NCBI GenBank assembly: GCA_009887135.1
Contig: QXYA01000084.1
Location: 1 to 11,028 of the forward strand
Direction of reading: 5' to 3'
From: Candidatus Poseidoniales archaeon
Lineage (GTDB): Archaea; Thermoplasmatota; Poseidoniia; Poseidoniales; Poseidoniaceae
DNA length: 11,028 bases
The position numbers were made by a program, and so were the translations under genes. Under the pieces are notes generated by a model. That model had not been told where the DNA came from and searched no databases. It saw nothing but the letters and a program-made list of their open reading frames with translations. Below, piece by piece: positions 7,591-11,028 of this stretch (within the stretch, counting starts at the first letter, position 1; the number at the start of each line of letters is the position of its first letter).

Positions 7591-9645
7591 TCAAGCGACA
7601 ATCTTGATAATTCGTTCACATCCATTACATTCTAAACGAATTGGACGTTCATTCGACGTCACAGGGTTGGCTACACCACATTGAGGACAATTGATTGTAG
7701 GGAAACTTGTCACAATGTTCGGAGTTCTTGTAGGAGTTTCATACGCAATACCCGTTAATTTTGGGGAAGCTATAGCAGTAATCAGCCATGCAAAGGCGAC
7801 ACCACTACTTGATAAAAGAACAAACAAAGGAGGGTAAGCAAAGAAGAGCATGAGGAAAACAATAGGAATCAGAATGGTTTCTATTAACAGTGGATAACGA
7901 TTTTTTTGCCGAACCATGGTGAAGGAAAGCCAAAGTCCACCACCGAGGATCATAACAACGATGATGCTTAATGAAAGAGGAGATGCTAATGGAGAAGAAG
8001 TGGGCTTTGTCGTAATTGAAAATTCATCTGATTGAGTGAGTCCATTGCCTCTAATCTTAACCATTTCACCCCACGGGAATCTTAAGTAATCTAGCTCGAG
8101 GACATCAGAGGTATCAAGTTCAACAGTTGAAAATGAAGTCATGAGTGAAGTCGAACCAGAAATAGAAATGTCATAACCAGACCACAAGGGTGAAGGTTGA
8201 GACTTAATGAAAGAACGCACGAGAGTGTAATCAACCCCGCTTTGTATGGGCGTTAAACTGTCAATACGAATTGTCAGAGGTGCATTTGTTACACGATCTT
8301 CTCCCATTAAATCTAGTGTTATTGCAAACGTATCTGAGTCTGAAAGATCACCAAGAAGTTCCTCAGATTCTATACCGAGTCCAAGTTGAAAATACGTGAT
8401 ATAATACGATCCCATATAGCCTTCAAATTGATTGACTTCAAGACTTTCAATCACTCGACTTCCTCGTTCGTCATCCGAAACTGCTCCTGCTTGGAAATTC
8501 TTTAACACGGGTGAAAGTGGTATTGATTCATCACCCATGTGATCCATTCCCCATCGCATCCAAAAGGCCATTTCCCCACCAATTTCGAGCGTGGTTGACC
8601 TTGACAATTGAATCCCGTTATCTTCAGATTCTAATTCTAAATTCATTGTAATACTCAATGGAGAACCTCTTCCACTTGTTCGAAGCGGTTCATTGAGAGG
8701 ATAATATCCCCCACTTCCCCCATTACTGTCAAACGTTTCAATTTCAAACATGGTTAAACCTGTAAGTTTGACTCCAGGTTGGAGAACATATTCCATTGAA
8801 ACATCTACTGTTTCAACTCCACCAGATGCACCATCCCAGGTCCATATGACAAGTATGGCATCTCCATCAGAAACCTCTGTAGGGTCACCATCGAGTAAAA
8901 TTCCATTGACACTCATTGTGATGGAATCAGAAAAGACGAGCGCTTCCATGCCAAATGGTGAGTCAATTCGAAGTCCAAAATAAACAAGATCACCTTCTAC
9001 GACAGGCTCTTCTAGGGAGAGATCAAGAAGTGGTAAATTTGCTGAAACTTTGGAATCTTCTGCTTCACTTCCCCAAAAGAATTCGACACTTGCATCAGAA
9101 TTAGGGACACTAAAAAAGATATTACGAGCATTAAGTGTAAGTGATACTTCAGATGTACCGCTAACAGTGACGCTCTCAACTGGAATATCGATGGTTATCG
9201 TCCCAGGCCCAGCAGTGACAAATATGCCTTGTCCTTGTCCATCATCGCCATTCAGATAACCCGTAAATGTCGAACCACCGATGGTCACAATAGCGGAGAG
9301 ATTCAATTGTGCACCTCCTGCATCAGATACATCGTAATATAATTCGAGCGACCAAGTGGATTCTGGAATTACACCTGCCCATGCTGGAGAAAGAACCCAT
9401 TTCTGAATTTGTTCGGGACTAGTTTGTGCTGATTCAAACAAAGCCGATGTGGGCGTCTCAGCAAGGAGATCCTCGAATGGACTCAGTATTGAACCACTTT
9501 CAGAACCAAGAAGATACAAATCGGCTTCAACTGAATCACAACAAACAGTGACGTCTTCTGCCGAAGTCTGCTCAATTAATGGATTCGAGGGTATAATTAA
9601 CGCAAACAAAAAGCAACTCAATATGAGCAGTGCTTGTCTTTGCAT
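7591..9645 (-). CDS. Exported beta-rich membrane protein with C-terminal cytosolic zinc ribbon
   Basis: A 684-residue protein whose function I do not recognise. A signal peptide or anchor is at 1-30 (MQRQALLILSCFLFALIIP). A long beta-rich exterior region runs to about 550, with strand-turn patterns such as FFWGSEAED and LNLSAIVTIGG, a CC pair shortly after the signal, and few other Cys. Three hydrophobic helices follow at about 557-578, 585-604 and 606-626. The C-terminus is a ribbon with C653-x2-C656 and C673-x2-C676. Counting helices from an exported N-terminus puts the ribbon in the cytosol. I chose ATG 9645 over the TTG at 9672 because it gives a normal signal peptide and has a GGGG SD-like run 5 bases upstream. 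It may be an envelope protein or receptor that signals or docks through the zinc ribbon; that is inference. It lies between a small helical gene (78-base gap) and the CBS gene (39-base gap). Confidence 0.85.
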   Translation of the reverse strand: MQRQALLILSCFLFALIIPSNPLIEQTSAEDVTVCCDSVEADLYLLGSESGSILSPFEDLLAETPTSALFESAQTSPEQIQKWVLSPAWAGVIPESTWSLELYYDVSDAGGAQLNLSAIVTIGGSTFTGYLNGDDGQGQGIFVTAGPGTITIDIPVESVTVSGTSEVSLTLNARNIFFSVPNSDASVEFFWGSEAEDSKVSANLPLLDLSLEEPVVEGDLVYFGLRIDSPFGMEALVFSDSITMSVNGILLDGDPTEVSDGDAILVIWTWDGASGGVETVDVSMEYVLQPGVKLTGLTMFEIETFDSNGGSGGYYPLNEPLRTSGRGSPLSITMNLELESEDNGIQLSRSTTLEIGGEMAFWMRWGMDHMGDESIPLSPVLKNFQAGAVSDDERGSRVIESLEVNQFEGYMGSYYITYFQLGLGIESEELLGDLSDSDTFAITLDLMGEDRVTNAPLTIRIDSLTPIQSGVDYTLVRSFIKSQPSPLWSGYDISISGSTSLMTSFSTVELDTSDVLELDYLRFPWGEMVKIRGNGLTQSDEFSITTKPTSSPLASPLSLSIIVVMILGGGLWLSFTMVRQKNRYPLLIETILIPIVFLMLFFAYPPLFVLLSSSGVAFAWLITAIASPKLTGIAYETPTRTPNIVTSFPTINCPQCGVANPVTSNERPIRLECNGCERIIKIVA

Positions 9646-9650
9646 TCTAT

Positions 9651-9654
9651 CCCC
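9651..9654 (-). promoter_or_regulatory. SD-like GGGG before the zinc-ribbon membrane protein
   Basis: On the minus strand, TATGGGGATAGAATG places GGGG 5 bases before the ATG at 9645. The match to a GGAGG-type signal is imperfect, but it supports this start over the TTG at 9672. Confidence 0.35.
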
Positions 9655-9723
9655 ATATTGTTGGCTGCACAACCAGCGTATAACATCAACGCCCGTCTGT
9701 GAAGATATGATTGGATTTTCCTT

Positions 9724-10074
9724 TCAAAGAGCTTTGTCCAAAAGGGTTCCAAGTTCCTTTTCAAACAAGCCGATAAGTGCTTCACCAACTTCTCCTTGAA
9801 GTTCGTCAGGTAGAAGGCGCAATCCGAGGCGAGTCGCTGCTCTTGTTGCTTTCAGTTCAGCATAGACTGAGCGAGCCTTTTGTTGGAAATAGTAGGAGAC
9901 TGCTTCGCGTATCTCCGCATGCAAGTCTGGATCCTCTTCGATTTTGCTTCGAATATGAAGTTTGAGTTCATCTTTGACAATGTCCTTGAAAGACTCTATA
10001 ATGAGATCTTCAGTTGACATCAAATCTTGTACACGTTCGCGTATACTTCCTGTTAGCAGTCGTTCAATCGCCAT
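9724..10074 (-). CDS. Small all-helical charged protein, unknown function
   Basis: I do not recognise this 116-residue protein. It is rich in charged residues and Leu/Ile with almost no predicted strand or glycine turns, so it should be nearly all helix. Amphipathic helices are likely at about 19-47 (TSTEDL-like start through KIEEDP), 51-82 (aromatic YYFQ at 61-64, KARSVYAELKATRAATRL) and 91-115 (LQGEVGEALIGLFEKELGTLL). Basic residues concentrate at 66-86 and acidic ones at the N- and C-terminal thirds. No signal peptide or membrane helix is seen. It starts 25 bases after the DHH-like gene, with AAGGTGG at 10088-10082 as a good Shine-Dalgarno 7 bases from the ATG, so it is very likely co-transcribed with that gene. 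A structural or adaptor partner of the neighbouring protein is possible but unproven. Confidence 0.75.
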   Translation of the reverse strand: MAIERLLTGSIRERVQDLMSTEDLIIESFKDIVKDELKLHIRSKIEEDPDLHAEIREAVSYYFQQKARSVYAELKATRAATRLGLRLLPDELQGEVGEALIGLFEKELGTLLDKAL

Positions 10075-10081
10075 GACTATG

Positions 10082-10088
10082 CCACCTT
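10082..10088 (-). promoter_or_regulatory. Shine-Dalgarno AAGGTGG for the small helical protein
   Basis: On the minus strand AAGGTGG lies in the 25-base gap after the DHH-like gene and 7 bases before the ATG at 10074. It matches the GGAGGTG-type ribosome-binding consensus and supports this start. Confidence 0.55.
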
Positions 10089-10099
10089 CTCATGGTGTT

Positions 10100-11002
10100 T
10101 CAATCCGTCGATTCGAAAAGATGACCCGTTCGAAGCCAAGAATCAAGTAATTGACTCGCATAAAGAAGAGCCGCATCTTTTGTTTCTGGCCATTCTCTTT
10201 GCAACTCATGAAGGATAGATGCCAAGTCTTTCTCTTGATTGGGAAGAACCATTCGCTTCCAAATCAACTCTTCAAATCGAGCAGTTGAAATTCTCTCTGT
10301 TGAAAGGGAAGGAAGACAAAATTCAGATAAGGCTTGAGAACGTTGATTTGCATTCATATCGGTCCACAACGTTGTTAGTTTTTTGAGCCGTCTTTCAGAA
10401 AGTCCCGGAATCATATCGATACTCGGTTGGGAAATTTCAGGAAGGGGAACAACCTGGATTGTCCCTTCATCTCTAAGAAAATCTCTCACCAAGGTGTGAA
10501 TCGGATCAATCGTAGTATCAAGACCTTCCATTAACCACTGTCCTGCACCGACATATGGGCGAAAACTCGTCGTTTTAGCTCCTGTTGGGGAAATCATTGA
10601 TGCAAGAGCAGAGGATTGTATGACCACATCAACAGTCCCTCTCTTCTTCTGATCTGAATGAGGGAATTGGACTTCAACTTCCTTCGGTCGCACAATGAGA
10701 ATATGTTCAGAGTTCGCATCATCAGTTTTCCCAAATGAATCAATGAACACGATTTTCGTTCCATTGAATGTTGGAATAATGTTTTGTTCGTCCCTTGGTA
10801 TATGCTTCATAGGTTGTAGAAAGCGACGAGAATAAGAGATTCCTGCATCAAGTAGAGCTGCCTCAAGGAAACCGAGTGCAAGAAGGCCTTCTAAATCAGC
10901 AGAGGATGCTAAAACCAATGGACCATTTGAAATGAATTGAGATGCTTTGACAATATCCTCTTTCAATGGAGAAAGAAATGATGTCTGAAGTAAATCGTGC
11001 AT
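10100..11002 (-). CDS. Degenerate DHH-fold protein, RecJ/Cdc45-like, probably non-catalytic
   Basis: The 300-residue product resembles the N-terminal DHH fold of archaeal RecJ-like nucleases (GAN/Cdc45 group), but its metal motifs are altered. LVLASSADLEGLLALGFLE (29-47) aligns with the HxDxDG motif as SADLEG (34-39): His becomes Ser and the second Asp becomes Glu. TKIVFIDSFGK (82-92) matches the second motif, keeping Asp88. ILIVRPKEV (101-109) stands where 'iiiDHH' is expected, with RPK in place of DHH. From about 165 a helical region follows (IPGLSERRLKKL at 198-209) that does not look like a DHHA1 domain. By analogy with Cdc45, it may be a structural replication factor; this is inference from motif reading, with modest certainty. 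The ATG at 11002 is the only usable start, because the frame is closed by TGA at 11023-11021 with no start codon between. It is the first gene of the leftward run that is visible. Confidence 0.6.
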   Translation of the reverse strand: MHDLLQTSFLSPLKEDIVKASQFISNGPLVLASSADLEGLLALGFLEAALLDAGISYSRRFLQPMKHIPRDEQNIIPTFNGTKIVFIDSFGKTDDANSEHILIVRPKEVEVQFPHSDQKKRGTVDVVIQSSALASMISPTGAKTTSFRPYVGAGQWLMEGLDTTIDPIHTLVRDFLRDEGTIQVVPLPEISQPSIDMIPGLSERRLKKLTTLWTDMNANQRSQALSEFCLPSLSTERISTARFEELIWKRMVLPNQEKDLASILHELQREWPETKDAALLYASQLLDSWLRTGHLFESTD

Positions 11003-11028
11003 GTCTGACCCAACGGGGCCTCAACCCC

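Noticed and set aside
9646..9723. Possible promoter (TTATAC on the minus strand) between the helical protein and the zinc-ribbon membrane protein
   Set aside because: The match to an archaeal TATA box is poor and no BRE-like sequence is clear; the gap of 78 bases shows nothing else convincing.
8750..9799. Plus-strand frames opposite the zinc-ribbon membrane protein
   Set aside because: Ser/Thr/Pro-rich low-information products antisense to a gene with a clear signal peptide, membrane helices and zinc ribbon.
11015..11028. GGGG-CCTCAA-CCCC hairpin at the right edge
   Set aside because: A 4-base stem without a following T-run, cut by the window end; too weak to call a terminator or RNA gene. 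The upstream gene cannot be identified from 26 bases.
1..11028. Mobile elements, CRISPR repeats, tRNA or rRNA genes, defence cluster
   Set aside because: No transposase or integrase motif, no spaced direct repeats and no tRNA-like arms were seen; coding regions fill almost the whole window.

Overview
The window reads as an ordinary, gene-dense stretch of an archaeal chromosome. Both tRNA synthetases are of the archaeal/eukaryotic kind: a short PheT and a GluRS with an archaeal N-terminal region and a variant HIGH motif. The RNase HII is archaeal in form. Two large genes encode surface-anchored beta-rich proteins with many N-glycosylation sequons. Base composition is AT-leaning and intergenic gaps are very short. 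By inference this fits a planktonic Thermoplasmatota-type euryarchaeon, such as Marine Group II/III (Poseidoniales-like). No rRNA or marker gene is present to prove it. I see no mobile element, CRISPR array, tRNA gene or phage gene, and no gene-free stretch above about 80 bases.

Layout. Positions 2-1132 (+) hold the 3' two-thirds of pheT, cut by the window edge. It is followed after 9 bases by an SRAP/HMCES-type abasic-site protein (1142-1771, +). A small acidic protein of unknown function (2151-1768, -) converges on it, and the two stop codons share one TTAA. From a 76-base divergent region starts a rightward run: a large signal-peptide-bearing, single-pass surface protein (2228-4657), RNase HII (4666-5406) and glutamyl-tRNA synthetase (5387-7129). 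The genes in this run abut or overlap, so they are probably co-transcribed.

From 7135 to the right end everything is on the minus strand. In transcription order it holds a degenerate DHH/RecJ-Cdc45-like protein (11002-10100), a small all-helical protein (10074-9724), a second large exported protein with three C-terminal membrane helices and a cytosolic zinc ribbon (9645-7591), and a two-CBS-domain protein (7551-7135). The CBS gene converges on gltX with only 5 bases between stops.

Functional picture. The recognisable genes are informational: two aminoacyl-tRNA synthetases, RNase HII (removal of RNA in DNA), SRAP (abasic-site protection) and a putative inactive RecJ/Cdc45-fold protein that may belong to replication. 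Interleaved with them are two large envelope proteins of unrecognised function. The most interesting observations are the DHH-fold protein that has lost its metal-binding motifs, its small helical neighbour, and the two envelope proteins with cytosolic tails (one a zinc ribbon) that share transcription units with nucleic-acid genes. I did not find a clear new defence or biosynthetic system.
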